DNA of 64,000 nt from an uncultured Clostridia bacterium (GTDB lineage Bacteria; Bacillota; Clostridia; Oscillospirales; Ruminococcaceae), in the NCBI GenBank assembly GCA_947168885.1, contig CAMVNQ010000003.1, forward strand, positions 1 through 64,000, read 5' to 3'. A program made the translations under genes and the position numbers. Under the pieces are notes generated by a model. That model did not search any database and was not told the DNA's origin. It was given only the letters and a program-made list of their open reading frames with translations. This document shows, in pieces, positions 34,746-43,820 of this stretch (its first letter is position 1; every line of letters starts with the position of its first letter).

Positions 34746-37070
34746 TCAGAAGCGCGGCCCCGCGCTGTCCGTTCCGGACAGTATATTCATAATATCGGCA
34801 GAGATCGCGTGCTTTAAGTCCATTATCGCCTCAAGATCCTCTTTTACGCCGAATCTGTCATAGTAAAAATAAAGTATGTCACATTTCCGGTACGCGAGCT
34901 CGTGGTCTTCAAGCTCATGTCCGCGCCGCTCTATCTCACCCGTGTACGCAAACACGGATCTGCGGCTCTCGTTGACCTCATTCATGAAAAGCCCGAACCA
35001 GAAATCGTAAAGGTCCTTTCTCGTCTCTGAGAAGGGTATCGTTACGAATTTGTATATAAGAAGCTTGTCCAGGCTGTATTTTTCAAGTTCCCTGCTGAGC
35101 ATTACCTCGCGCTCGACGGTGTTTTTCGTGAAAATCCCGTCGTCCGGTATGGTCCCCCAGCGCAGAAGTATCTCTGAAAGCGGCATATCCACCGCAAGTA
35201 TCGACTCCGGTATGCGAAGCCGCGCACGCACTATGTCGTGGCTGTTCCGCGCGAGTTTACGCACAATATCGTCCTTGAACTCGGCGGCGTTGTAATAGCC
35301 CACATCGTACATTCCCATACGCCCCGCGCGCCCGGCTATCTGTTTTACCTCCGTGCCGTGCAGGAAGCGTCTTCTGCGCCCGTCGTACTTATAGGCTTCG
35401 AGGAACACAACGCGCTTTATCGGAAGGTTAAGTCCCATTCCCACCGCGTCGGTGGCTACGACAACATCAGTCTCGCCGTGAACGAAGCGTGAGACCTCGC
35501 TCCTTCGCACGTCATAAGGCAGGTCGCCGTATATGACGCTCGCCTTTATGCCGACTGCCCTTAGCTGTTCGGCATAGGAAAGGACCGCCTTTTTCGAAAA
35601 CGCGATAAGAGCGTCCTCTTTTTCGACATCACGCGGGAAAACGAAATCCCGCTTGTCACATTTGAGCGGCACAGAGCGCTCGTGGTAAACTATCTCATAG
35701 CTGTCGTGACACAGCTCTATCAGCGAAATAAGTATGTTCTTCGCGTTGACCGCCGCACACAGATGTATCTCGTCCGCCATAACGCCGAGTATCGCCGCTG
35801 TCCACGCACCGCCGCGCTCTTCGTCCTCGATGAGCTGGCATTCATCTACTACCGCGACATCATAGCGCTCGTTCACGTTGAGCATCTCGACAGTCGATGA
35901 AGTGTGTGTTGCGAACGGTATGTCTATCTCCTCTTCACCGGTTATCATACGGCACGGAACGCCCTCTTTGTTGAAGCGTTCGCATATCTCGTAGGCGAGC
36001 AGTCTGAGCGGCGCGAGATATACTCCGCGTTCCGCTTTTCTGCAGGCTTCGAGAGACTGATAGGTCTTTCCCGAATTCGTGGGTCCGAGATGCAGGATAA
36101 AGTGCCTTCTCATACCTCTCGCGCCCGGATAGAGCTCGGTAACGTCCTCCGGTATCTCCTTGAGGATAAGCTGATGTGCCGATTCCGAAGCCTTTATCTG
36201 CGACTGCATATATTCGACGGCTTTTTTATATCTCATACTGCCCGTGATAAGGGCGGTAACCGTTTCTCTGTCATATTTCTTTATAAGACGTGCGTAAATA
36301 TGGTCGAGGCGCGGATAGCGCGGGCAGTACCGGTCAAGAAGGTCACCGGCGATGCTGTCTGCGGAGGAGCCTGTGATTCCGGCTTCGGACAGGACTACAT
36401 ACGCCGCCGCCGCCATTACGAGCTCATTTAAATTCCCGCATGGCATACCCGACATATACACGACGTTGTCGATACGTTTCCTGTTGAGTGCCGCTTCGTC
36501 GTAAAGGCGGCGGTTGAACTTGCCGAACAGAGTCTCGTTTACGAACTCGCTCAGGGCTTCACGCAGGAACTTGTGCGGAAGTATGTTCTCTATATCCGAA
36601 TAATGTGCCTCAATAAGCCCCGAAGCGACAGCAACGATATGCTCCTCGTCATCGGGGGTTATAACGTATTCCCTGTATTTCTCAAAAACGGCATTGCGCT
36701 TCTCGCGTTCTTTTCTCTTCTTGTTCTCTTTCTTGCGCTTGTTCTTGGTTTTACGGCGCTCTGCCTTATCTGCGGCGGAGGGCACGTTCATTCCGGAGAT
36801 ATGACGCTTGTATGCGTTCACAACGCGCGGCTGTTCGGCAGCATTTTCCGAGCAGAGCAGCTTATAGAACTTCTCGCTGTTCAGAGCCTTTTCTACCTCC
36901 GCTTCGCCTTCGGGAGTCCCGAGATACGCGTTCGCGCATTCACCGGCAGCTTCCTCGCCGTTTTCCCCGGAATGCGCGATGATGTAGCGCCTTTTCACTG
37001 TAAGCACGGCGCTTGCGCGGCAGTTCACCTTACTGCGTTCTATAAACTGTTCTATTGTCGGGACTGCCAT
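34746..37070 (-). CDS. SUV3-like superfamily 2 RNA/DNA helicase
   Basis: 774 residues. After an N-terminal ~330-residue region with a Lys/Arg-rich coil (AERRKTKNKRKKENKKRKEREKR), the helicase core begins with HLGPTNSGKTYQSLEA (Walker A), DECQLI (motif II), then ATDAVGMGLNLPIKRVVF and QIAGRAGR (motif VI). 'GPTNSGKT' and 'DECQ' are the marks of the SUPV3L1/SUV3 group, known for mitochondrial RNA turnover and also found in Clostridia. No partner exoribonuclease is adjacent. The gene ends 43 bases before the signalling operon. Confidence 0.88.
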   Translation of the reverse strand: MAVPTIEQFIERSKVNCRASAVLTVKRRYIIAHSGENGEEAAGECANAYLGTPEGEAEVEKALNSEKFYKLLCSENAAEQPRVVNAYKRHISGMNVPSAADKAERRKTKNKRKKENKKRKEREKRNAVFEKYREYVITPDDEEHIVAVASGLIEAHYSDIENILPHKFLREALSEFVNETLFGKFNRRLYDEAALNRKRIDNVVYMSGMPCGNLNELVMAAAAYVVLSEAGITGSSADSIAGDLLDRYCPRYPRLDHIYARLIKKYDRETVTALITGSMRYKKAVEYMQSQIKASESAHQLILKEIPEDVTELYPGARGMRRHFILHLGPTNSGKTYQSLEACRKAERGVYLAPLRLLAYEICERFNKEGVPCRMITGEEEIDIPFATHTSSTVEMLNVNERYDVAVVDECQLIEDEERGGAWTAAILGVMADEIHLCAAVNAKNILISLIELCHDSYEIVYHERSVPLKCDKRDFVFPRDVEKEDALIAFSKKAVLSYAEQLRAVGIKASVIYGDLPYDVRRSEVSRFVHGETDVVVATDAVGMGLNLPIKRVVFLEAYKYDGRRRRFLHGTEVKQIAGRAGRMGMYDVGYYNAAEFKDDIVRKLARNSHDIVRARLRIPESILAVDMPLSEILLRWGTIPDDGIFTKNTVEREVMLSRELEKYSLDKLLIYKFVTIPFSETRKDLYDFWFGLFMNEVNESRRSVFAYTGEIERRGHELEDHELAYRKCDILYFYYDRFGVKEDLEAIMDLKHAISADIMNILSGTDSAGPRF

Positions 37071-37144
37071 GCGCTTTCACCGCCTTTTTGTATTTTCGTC
37101 CTGAATTCCGCTTTTCCTTTGCGGAATCCAGAGCAGATGCCATG

Positions 37145-37510
37145 CTATTCACTTATATGCTCCATGCCCTGTCCGAGAATGGAACGGACGTGGTCGTCGG
37201 CGAGCGAGTAATAGACGCTCTTGCCGTCACGCCTGAAATTCACAAGGCTTGCCTGCTTTAATATGCGAAGCTGGTGCGACACCGCGGAAATGCTCATCCC
37301 TATGAGCGTCGCTATGTCGCATACGCACAGCTCGGCTTCAAACAGGGCGTAAAGTATCTTTATGCGCGTACTGTCGCCGAATATCTTGTAAAGCTCTGCG
37401 AGGTCGAAAAGAGAATCCTCGTCCGGCATTACCTCACGAATTTTCTTTACCGTGTCCTCGTGAGCGTGCTGAAGCTCGCAAGAGGGCGCGTTTTCTTCCG
37501 AAAAAAGCAT
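37145..37510 (-). CDS. ArsR/SmtB-family metal sensor, CadC-like
   Basis: 121 residues from ATG 37510 (GGAGA upstream); the track extension runs into the CAP gene. The winged helix includes FGDSTRIKILYAL and SISAVSHQLRILKQASLVNFRRDGKSVYYSLAD. ELCVCDIA carries the CxC (Cys62, Cys64) of the alpha-3 thiolate site, and an N-terminal Cys11 could complete a CadC-type Cd/Pb/Zn site. It should repress until metal binds. No metal efflux gene is adjacent in the window, so its target is unclear. Confidence 0.88.
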   Translation of the reverse strand: MLFSEENAPSCELQHAHEDTVKKIREVMPDEDSLFDLAELYKIFGDSTRIKILYALFEAELCVCDIATLIGMSISAVSHQLRILKQASLVNFRRDGKSVYYSLADDHVRSILGQGMEHISE

Positions 37511-37529
37511 AGTTTCATTCTCCGATCTG

Positions 37530-38621
37530 TCAGTCGGTAAATATCTGTACCCAGTAAACGTAGCTGCCGGCTTTATAAACGCCGATACCGACCCTTCCAA
37601 AGCTCGTGGAGAGAATATTGTTTCTGTGTCCGCGTGAGTTCATCCATTTTTCCATGACTTCCGCCGGAGTAAACATAGTATTCATGCCCTTAGCAATATT
37701 CTCACCCACCGCATTACGGATAATACCATAATCATCAAGCACCGTGAAACAATCCTTACCGTCCGGGCGGAAATGGCTGTATTGCTTTTCAAGCTCCTTT
37801 GCCCTTACCGCTGCTGCCGCACAAAGCATAGAATCGAGCGTGAGCTTCGATACGCCGACTTTCGTGCGCTCTTCGTTAATGATGCGCAGAACGCCGTCTA
37901 TATCGGATTCGGCAGGCTGTACGGGCTCTTCGTAAGTGTCGCCGCTCTGATCGTCGGTGATATTATCGCCTGTCTCAACGTCTATGTATCCTGTAAGATC
38001 GACAGTCTCGTCCGGATCGGAGGCGGAAGGCTCCGGCTGTGTCGTGACGGCAGTCGCCGGCTTCTTCACGGTGTACTGCGTGATCTTGCTGTTATTCATG
38101 TTTTTCTTGAAGGCGCGCGCTCTTATGACCGTACCGACCTTGCATTTTATCGCGCCGGTGTAGAGCTTTGACTTCTTCGTAGGCTTGCTTCCGTCGGTGG
38201 TGTAGTATATCTTCGCGCCCGGTGTCGCGGACGTGAGTGTGACGTAAACACTGTTTCCGGACGAGGTAACGGACGTCTTCGGTCTTCTGACGCGGGGCTT
38301 TATCACGATATTGAGCGATGCGACTTTCTTGTTGTTCTTCGTATATTCAACGACTCTGATGAAAGACATGGACTTCGCCGCGAGAACATTCTTGTAGCGT
38401 GTTGACTTTCTTGTCGCCGCAGTTCCGTCGGTGGTGTAGTATATCTTGTTCGTGCTGTTCCGGGGGATAAGTTTCAGATATACATAGTTTCCCGAGTATC
38501 CGACCTTATACTTCACCTGTGACGCTGCGGATGCGTTCACGGGCGGGATCAGGACAAGCGATGCCGCTGCCACGAATAAAACGAGAAGTAACGAAATAAC
38601 TCTTTTCAAAGCCGTGCTCAT
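37530..38621 (-). CDS. Secreted CAP-domain protein with chitobiase C-terminal-type repeats (copy 1)
   Basis: 363 residues. Signal peptide (ALKRVISLLLVLFVAAASLVLIPPVNASA), then two chitobiase/beta-hexosaminidase C-terminal-like modules (each with KIYYTTDGS/T..KKS..Y), an acidic Thr/Ser/Pro linker, and a C-terminal CAP (SCP/PR-1) domain (INEERTKVGVSKLTLDSMLCAAAAVRAKELEKQYSHFRPDG, then GENIAKG and MNSRGHRNNILSTSFGRVGIG). Bacterial CAP proteins of this type are common in gut Clostridia; their role is unsettled. 28% or so longer linker than copy 2. Confidence 0.9.
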   Translation of the reverse strand: MSTALKRVISLLLVLFVAAASLVLIPPVNASAASQVKYKVGYSGNYVYLKLIPRNSTNKIYYTTDGTAATRKSTRYKNVLAAKSMSFIRVVEYTKNNKKVASLNIVIKPRVRRPKTSVTSSGNSVYVTLTSATPGAKIYYTTDGSKPTKKSKLYTGAIKCKVGTVIRARAFKKNMNNSKITQYTVKKPATAVTTQPEPSASDPDETVDLTGYIDVETGDNITDDQSGDTYEEPVQPAESDIDGVLRIINEERTKVGVSKLTLDSMLCAAAAVRAKELEKQYSHFRPDGKDCFTVLDDYGIIRNAVGENIAKGMNTMFTPAEVMEKWMNSRGHRNNILSTSFGRVGIGVYKAGSYVYWVQIFTD

Positions 38622-38669
38622 ATCATTTTCCCTCCGCTGATAGCCTTATATTATATCGCTTAATATCGC

Positions 38670-39623
38670 TTATTGTCTCTTGAAAAGCTGTACCCAGTAA
38701 TGGATACCGTTCGCATAGTAATGCCCGATGCCGATGCTGTCGAAATCCTCATTCAGAAGTGCCGCTCTGTGCGATTCCGATGCCATCCACGCCGCGACAG
38801 CCTGTGCTGCGGTAGTCTGCTTTCTTGCTATGTTCTCGCCGCGCACGGTAAAGGATATACCGAGCTCGTCAAATATCTCGACACCTCTTGTTCCGTCGGG
38901 TCGCTTGTGGTCGTAGAGTGTCGCGAGCTCCTTTGCTCTTGTTTCCGCAGCCGCGCAAAGCTCCGGGTCGAGTATGAGATCGGACGAACCGTGTGCCCTG
39001 CGCTCTTCGTTGGTGAGCTTAAACACATCGCTGACCTCTGCCGAGGGCTTGAAATCGAGCGCTTCCGGCGTCACGCTGAATGTTACGACCTTGCTTGCGG
39101 TCATTCCGCTCTTGTAAGCGCGCGCGGAAACGACCGTACCTGCGGTATAGGGTACCGGTCCGGTGTAGAGCGAAGACTTCTTCGTAGGCTCGGAACCGTC
39201 GGTGGTATAGTATATCTTGGCGCCCTTGACAGCTGTTATCTTCACATACTTCTTTCCGTCAACAGTAACAAGTCCGGTATCGGGAGCCTGGACACGCGGC
39301 TTTATCGTTATCTTGAGGGACGCGGCACGCTTTCCGCTCTTGTCGAGCTCTATCGCCTTTACAGTGACTTTTTTCGATGCCTTTATGGCTCCGGTAAGCA
39401 CCTTTGACTTAGCTGTCGGGGTCTTTCCGTTCGTCGTGTAGTATATCGTATCCGCGCTGTCCTTAGGCTCGATAGTGAGATAAACGTACTTTCCCTCATA
39501 TCTCAGCCTGTAGCCGAGCGAATACTCCGCGGACGCGTTCACGGGCGGTATCAGCACAAACGCCGAAACTGCGATGAACATAACGAGAAGAAGCGAAATG
39601 ATTCGTTTAATAGCTGTTGACAT
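38670..39623 (-). CDS. Secreted CAP-domain protein with chitobiase C-terminal-type repeats (copy 2)
   Basis: 317 residues from ATG 39623 (GGAGG 9 bases upstream). Same plan as copy 1: signal peptide (AIKRIISLLLVMFIAVSAFVLIPPVNASA, nearly identical), two KIYYTTDGSEPTKKSSLYTG-type modules, then the CAP domain (LTNEERRAHGSSDLILDPELCAAAETRAKELATLYDHKRPDG, ENIARKQ, ASESHRAALLNEDFDSIGIG). It lacks the long linker. The pair arose by tandem duplication, and both lie downstream of the DUF1015 gene on the same strand. Confidence 0.9.
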   Translation of the reverse strand: MSTAIKRIISLLLVMFIAVSAFVLIPPVNASAEYSLGYRLRYEGKYVYLTIEPKDSADTIYYTTNGKTPTAKSKVLTGAIKASKKVTVKAIELDKSGKRAASLKITIKPRVQAPDTGLVTVDGKKYVKITAVKGAKIYYTTDGSEPTKKSSLYTGPVPYTAGTVVSARAYKSGMTASKVVTFSVTPEALDFKPSAEVSDVFKLTNEERRAHGSSDLILDPELCAAAETRAKELATLYDHKRPDGTRGVEIFDELGISFTVRGENIARKQTTAAQAVAAWMASESHRAALLNEDFDSIGIGHYYANGIHYWVQLFKRQ

Positions 39624-39638
39624 AAGATCTGCCTCCAT

Positions 39639-40901
39639 TCAGCGGTCTATTCTTCTGCATTCCATATAAAATCTCTTGTCGGCGGCGTGTCCCATTGAGA
39701 ACGTCTTTCTCGGGAGAGCGCCGTCCTTGATTACTGTCCTGAACAGCTCGGATTTCTGCATATCCGGCAGGATAAAGCCGACGGTGTTGTCCTTGCGCGA
39801 GAGCTGCTTGACAACGTCTGCGCCGTGAATGTAGTCCACCTTGCCGCCGTTCTCGGCGATATAGCCGTCGATGAAGTCCTGCAAGCTTCCGACAGAAAGC
39901 TCTGAGGTCGGATAATGTATGTAGCCGAGACGCTCTGTGCCCTTGATGACGGAGATAACGCGCTGATTTGAAAGCGTGTTGTTAAGACCGAGCTTTTCTT
40001 CCGCCGCAGCCATGAATTTCTGCGGATCAACGCCCATGACTATGCGCTGGATAGCCTCGAAGCGGATCGCGGGGCTGTGGAGATTTACTATTTCCGCGAG
40101 AGCATATCTTGCGGGGTGGTTCGAGAAGTCCTTATCGGGGTTCGCGGCTTTGAGACGCTCATAGTATTCCTTCGCCGTGGCAAGTGAGTGGTTGCCGTCG
40201 CCGACAGCGAAAAGAAGTGTCGGATAGCCGGAGATACCGTACTTGCGGTTGAAAGCGGCATTGTCGTTGAGCTTTTCAAGAGCCTCGGTAACATTCTCTT
40301 TTTCCTTTTCTCCGAGCAGATAGCCCTTTATGCGTCCGCCGCCCTCCATGAGCGGGGTATCGTAAACAGGCTTAGAGTGTTCCTTTATCGCGGAGCAGGG
40401 CTCTATGACCGTCTTTTCGACGTCATCGATGAGCACGAGAACGTGGGGAAGCTCGATCTTCGCGCCGAGACGCACCTGAAGACGCGGGGGTATGCGCTCG
40501 GGTACGGTAGCCTCTGTCGCACGGACAAGAGAACTGCTTCCGACGTGATAATCATACCGTTCGAGGTCGATAGCGCCGACAATACCCTTACGTACCATAC
40601 CGTCGGACTGTACGCGCTCGACATATATCATCGCGTCGCTGTAATAAGCAAAAAACCCGCTTTCGAGCATAGAACGCATATTGTCGTGGATCCTGTCTAT
40701 GCGCTTATCGACATCGGGCTCTTCAAGATAGACCTCGGGCAGTATCAGTCCGAGTGTCGAGGGCTCGTCGCCGATACGCTTCTCAACTCTCGCCCAGTAT
40801 TCGGGCTCACCTGTGTACTGGTCGCAGGCAGCAACCGCCCATTTTTCCATGTTCGCTTTTGCAGGCAGCAGTATATCTGCCGCACGAAACGCTGTTTCCA
40901 T
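39639..40901 (-). CDS. DUF1015 family protein
   Basis: 420 residues from ATG 40901, with GGAGG 7 bases upstream. The family marks are AVAACDQYTGEPEYWARVE, the central AVGDGNHSLATAKEYYE and the C-terminal VGFILPDMQKSELFRTV. DUF1015 proteins are widespread and lack a proven function; remote similarity to ParB-type or SbnI-like kinase folds has been suggested for relatives, which I cannot test here. First gene before the CAP pair, 15 bases from copy 2. Confidence 0.88.
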   Translation of the reverse strand: METAFRAADILLPAKANMEKWAVAACDQYTGEPEYWARVEKRIGDEPSTLGLILPEVYLEEPDVDKRIDRIHDNMRSMLESGFFAYYSDAMIYVERVQSDGMVRKGIVGAIDLERYDYHVGSSSLVRATEATVPERIPPRLQVRLGAKIELPHVLVLIDDVEKTVIEPCSAIKEHSKPVYDTPLMEGGGRIKGYLLGEKEKENVTEALEKLNDNAAFNRKYGISGYPTLLFAVGDGNHSLATAKEYYERLKAANPDKDFSNHPARYALAEIVNLHSPAIRFEAIQRIVMGVDPQKFMAAAEEKLGLNNTLSNQRVISVIKGTERLGYIHYPTSELSVGSLQDFIDGYIAENGGKVDYIHGADVVKQLSRKDNTVGFILPDMQKSELFRTVIKDGALPRKTFSMGHAADKRFYMECRRIDR

Positions 40902-40936
40902 AATCATACCTCCGGAATGTAAGCATATATATGTTA

Positions 40937-40965
40937 ATTATAACACATATTTATATACAATGCAA
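40937..40965 (-). promoter_or_regulatory. Promoter of DUF1015 gene
   Basis: Minus strand TTGCAT (40965-40960), 17-base spacer, TATAAT (40942-40937), 36 bases before the start. Confidence 0.78.
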
Positions 40966-41135
40966 CATTTTTTTGAAATTTAATCCATACAGGAACCGCC
41001 GCTCTGACGCTTCAAGCCGGGAAGCGAATGAAAGGCAGATGCCGGCTTTACATATTTTACAATTCTCCGCGCAGTTTCACCGATTGTAACCAAAATGTTA
41101 CCATTTGTATAATATGCCAAATTTGCTCACAGGTA

Positions 41136-41164
41136 TTGAAAAATGTTTGAAAATTTGATATAAT
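41136..41164 (+). promoter_or_regulatory. Promoter of cytoplasmic GGDEF-EAL gene
   Basis: TTGAAA, 17-base spacer, TATAAT. The leader of about 70 bases shows no c-di-GMP riboswitch signature that I can recognise. Confidence 0.75.
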
Positions 41165-41237
41165 ACCAGTAGCACTTTGGATATGTTATGCCAAAACTGC
41201 GTTATGCAGACATTTTTTCAGGACAGGAGATGTTTAT

Positions 41238-42506
41238 ATGCCCGACAGTTTAACAGGTTTGATGGGATTTGAAGAGTTCCTGTCACAGGCAGGTGCGGAA
41301 ATATGCAGCAACCAAAAGCCGTATCTCATCGCGGCGGCAGATGTCGGCGATTTCCACTATATAAACACCGAATACGGATACGACATCGGCGATACCGTTC
41401 TCAAGGATATAGGCGATTTTCTGCGTATGTTCCTGCCGAATATGGTGTGCGGCTGCCGAAGCCATTCCGACCACTTCATCGCCCTTATATGCATCCAGGA
41501 CGTTGACAGCGAGCGCGTTTTCCGCGAAGTCAAGCGTCTGAAGGAGCTTCTCAAGAACATAGTCGCAAAAAACGCAAAGGGCGTATCGCCGAACCTTAAC
41601 GTCGGGATATACTTCCTGAGCGAAAATGAAAACAACATAGTTGCCGCGGTCGATAAGGCGAATATCGCCAGACGTACCTGCAAGGGCAACTATAATCTCC
41701 CCTGTGTGGTTTACTCGGAGCATTTAATGGATCTTAAAGAAAACAGCGCAAAAATACTGCCGATATTCGACGATTCATTCAGAAAAGAGTCTATACGCGT
41801 TTATCTCCAGCCCAAGATCTCTTCGGAAACAAAGAAACTTGTCGGAGCCGAGGCGCTCTCGCGCCTTGTTGACGCGGAAGGCAACATCATACCGCCGACA
41901 AAGTTCATCGCGGCACTCGAAAAGACCGGAAAGATCGTCGATCTCGACTTCTACGTCCTCACGTTCGTCTGTAAGCTTATCAGAAAGTGGATAGACGCGG
42001 GCATAGAGCCGGTGACTATCTCTTTCAACCTCAGCCGTGTGCACTTCTACAACGCGTCCGTTGTCGAGGATATATGCAAGCTTGCGGAACAGTACAACGT
42101 CCCGCCGCAGTATATCGAGATAGAAGTCACCGAGTCGGTATTCTTTGAAGCATCGGAAATGATCGTCTCGAAAGTCCATAAACTCCGCGAATACGGCTTC
42201 AAGGTCAGCGTTGACGACTTCGGCACGGGCTACTCGTCACTGAGCCTTATCGGCGTTCTGCCTGTCGATGTCGTAAAGCTCGACAAAAGCTTCGTCAAGG
42301 AAAGCCTTAAATCAGAGCGCGGAAACGAGCTCATGAAGGGCGTTATCAGGATACTCAACGAAATACAGCTTGAGATCGTGTGTGAAGGTGTCGAGACCCA
42401 CGAAGAAGAAAAGATCGTCACAAGCTACGGCTGCGACGAGATACAGGGCTACCTTTACGACAAGCCCATCCCGACCGACGAATTTGAGAACAAATACATA
42501 CACTGA
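41238..42506 (+). CDS. Cytoplasmic degenerate GGDEF-EAL protein, likely c-di-GMP phosphodiesterase
   Basis: 422 residues, no membrane helix. The N-terminal ~170 residues have a GGDEF fold (LTGLMGFEEF, NTEYGYDIGDTVLKDIG), but the signature is SHSDHF, so cyclase activity is not expected. The EAL domain is complete: GAEALSRL, NLSR, EVTES, VDDFGTGYSS, VKLDKSF, CEGVET and IQGYLYDKP. It should hydrolyse c-di-GMP, perhaps with the degenerate domain as GTP sensor. Single gene with own promoter, and the terminator at 42750 beyond the MITE. Confidence 0.9.
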   Translation: MPDSLTGLMGFEEFLSQAGAEICSNQKPYLIAAADVGDFHYINTEYGYDIGDTVLKDIGDFLRMFLPNMVCGCRSHSDHFIALICIQDVDSERVFREVKRLKELLKNIVAKNAKGVSPNLNVGIYFLSENENNIVAAVDKANIARRTCKGNYNLPCVVYSEHLMDLKENSAKILPIFDDSFRKESIRVYLQPKISSETKKLVGAEALSRLVDAEGNIIPPTKFIAALEKTGKIVDLDFYVLTFVCKLIRKWIDAGIEPVTISFNLSRVHFYNASVVEDICKLAEQYNVPPQYIEIEVTESVFFEASEMIVSKVHKLREYGFKVSVDDFGTGYSSLSLIGVLPVDVVKLDKSFVKESLKSERGNELMKGVIRILNEIQLEIVCEGVETHEEEKIVTSYGCDEIQGYLYDKPIPTDEFENKYIH

Positions 42507-42533
42507 CAGGCCGAAGACTTGTAATTATTCATA

Positions 42534-42696
42534 AGGCAATACCGCACAAATAGACGCACGCATCTTGCTTGCATATTATTCCGTCATCTTGACCAAATTT
42601 TCCTTGACTTGCGTCAGCAAGCCTGCGTCAAATTTAGCCAATCTGACGAAAAATCTGACTGCGCAATCTCCGCACGCTCTTTGTGCGGTATAGCCA
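42534..42696. mobile_element. MITE-like element with 16-bp terminal inverted repeats
   Basis: 163 bases bounded by GGCAATACCGCACAAA and TTTGTGCGGTATAGCC (15 of 16 bases inverted-repeat match), with ATAA directly outside both ends as a likely 4-bp target duplication. No coding capacity. A solo end (GGCAATACCGCACAAA) occurs at about 2213-2228 in the leader of the tail-like operon. Confidence 0.75.
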
Positions 42697-42749
42697 TAAT
42701 TGTCGCTGCCGCCTCCGGCAGCAGATCCGAATTGTGACAAAAATACAAA

Positions 42750-42787
42750 ACTGTGCACAGACCCGCCGATAGGGTCGTGTGCACAGT
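42750..42787. terminator. Bidirectional terminator between EAL gene and pyrE
   Basis: ACTGTGCAC and GACCC pair with GGGTC and GTGCACAGT around a short loop, with ATTTTAATT on plus and TTTGTATTTTTG on minus. Confidence 0.85.
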
Positions 42788-42835
42788 ATTTTAATTATCA
42801 TCGCGTAAGGTGATACCACAGTTGTGTATCAGGTC

Positions 42836-43495
42836 TTAAGCTTTTGCTCCGTACTGCTCGCGGTAGGCTTTCATAGCGTCGAGGTACTGCTTTCCGTCAA
42901 CGATGCCGTTTTCGATAGCGTCGATGATGTCGTTTATCGTAACGATAGAGCAGACTTTCACGCCGAATTCCTTATAAGCGGACTGGACAGCGCTCATATC
43001 GCTGTCGAGAGCCTTTTCCATGCGGTCAACGGTGATGACCATACCTGTGATGTTCACGTCAGCAGCGCCTTTGAGCTTCGGGAGCACCTCACGCAGTGCC
43101 TTTCCGGAGGTCATAACGTCCTCGATTATGACTACCTTTTCGCCGTCGGTGAGCTGTTTTCCTACGAACATACCGCCTTCGCCGTGATCCTTGGCTTCCT
43201 TTCTGTCGAAGCAGTAGTTCACCTCCATGCCGTACTTTTCGTAAAGTGCGACAGCCGCGCTTACTGCGAGCGGTATGCCCTTGTACGCGGGTCCGAAGAG
43301 GGTGTCGGCTTCGAGACCGTTTTCCTTGATGCACTCGGCATAGTATTTTCCGAGCTCGGCAAGGTGCTTTCCGGTCTTATAGTTGCCGGTGTTGATGAAA
43401 TAGGGTGCTTTTCTGCCGCTCTTGAGGGTGAAGTCGCCGAACGTGAGCACTCCGCAGTCTGCCATGAATTTAATGAAACTTTCTTTGTAAGTCAT
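42836..43495 (-). CDS. pyrE: Orotate phosphoribosyltransferase
   Basis: 219 residues from ATG 43495 (AAGGAA upstream). The track extension to 43720 crosses the promoter and a repeat and is rejected. TFGDFTLKSGRKAPYFINTG is the orotate-binding start, and VVIIEDVMTSGKALRE is the PRPP-binding motif. It joins orotate to PRPP to give OMP. Pyrimidine partner carB is elsewhere in the window; no other pyr gene is adjacent. Confidence 0.95.
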   Translation of the reverse strand: MTYKESFIKFMADCGVLTFGDFTLKSGRKAPYFINTGNYKTGKHLAELGKYYAECIKENGLEADTLFGPAYKGIPLAVSAAVALYEKYGMEVNYCFDRKEAKDHGEGGMFVGKQLTDGEKVVIIEDVMTSGKALREVLPKLKGAADVNITGMVITVDRMEKALDSDMSAVQSAYKEFGVKVCSIVTINDIIDAIENGIVDGKQYLDAMKAYREQYGAKA

Positions 43496-43531
43496 AGTTT
43501 TCGTTCCTTTCGCGAAAAATTTATCAATAGC

Positions 43532-43560
43532 ATTATAACATTTTTCTGCGGATTTTGCAA
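43532..43560 (-). promoter_or_regulatory. Promoter of pyrE
   Basis: Minus strand TTGCAA (43560-43555), 17-base spacer, TATAAT (43537-43532), 37 bases before the start. Confidence 0.8.
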
Positions 43561-43604
43561 TAGCCCGAGCCAAAGTATTTCGTAACGCAAAGAATAACGA
43601 CCGC

Positions 43605-43800
43605 GAGGCTGAATTGCGCCCTTTGATGAATGTAGCATTCAAAATTCGAATAATCTCTGGACTGCGAGGCTGAATTGCGTCCCTTGATGAATGTAACATA
43701 CGGACTGGGTGCAGCGTCACGCTGCCGCGACACGCAATCCGTATGTTACTCTCTGCGAAATGTAAGTTTCTGCCTCGATGTCGTTATATACTGCAAATTA
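43605..43800. repeat. Intergenic repeat cluster upstream of the 43821 gene
   Basis: GCGAGGCTGAATTGCGYCCYTTGATGAATGTA occurs twice (about 43609 and 43668). After GCAGCGTCACGCTGC, the plus strand has a CTGCCTCGATGTCGTTATATACTGC copy (43770-43794) of the interspersed family. No gene seen. Confidence 0.75.
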
Positions 43801-43820
43801 CATGTCAGAAGGAGAAAAGT

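Noticed and set aside
40966-41237. c-di-GMP riboswitch upstream of the EAL gene
   Set aside because: No GEMM core (such as GGGNACGCAAAGCC) was found; the GAAGCGAATGAAAGGCAGATGCC stretch lies upstream of the promoter.
43496-43720. 75-residue extension of PyrE
   Set aside because: It covers the pyrE promoter and a duplicated intergenic repeat; the ATG at 43495 starts the conserved protein.
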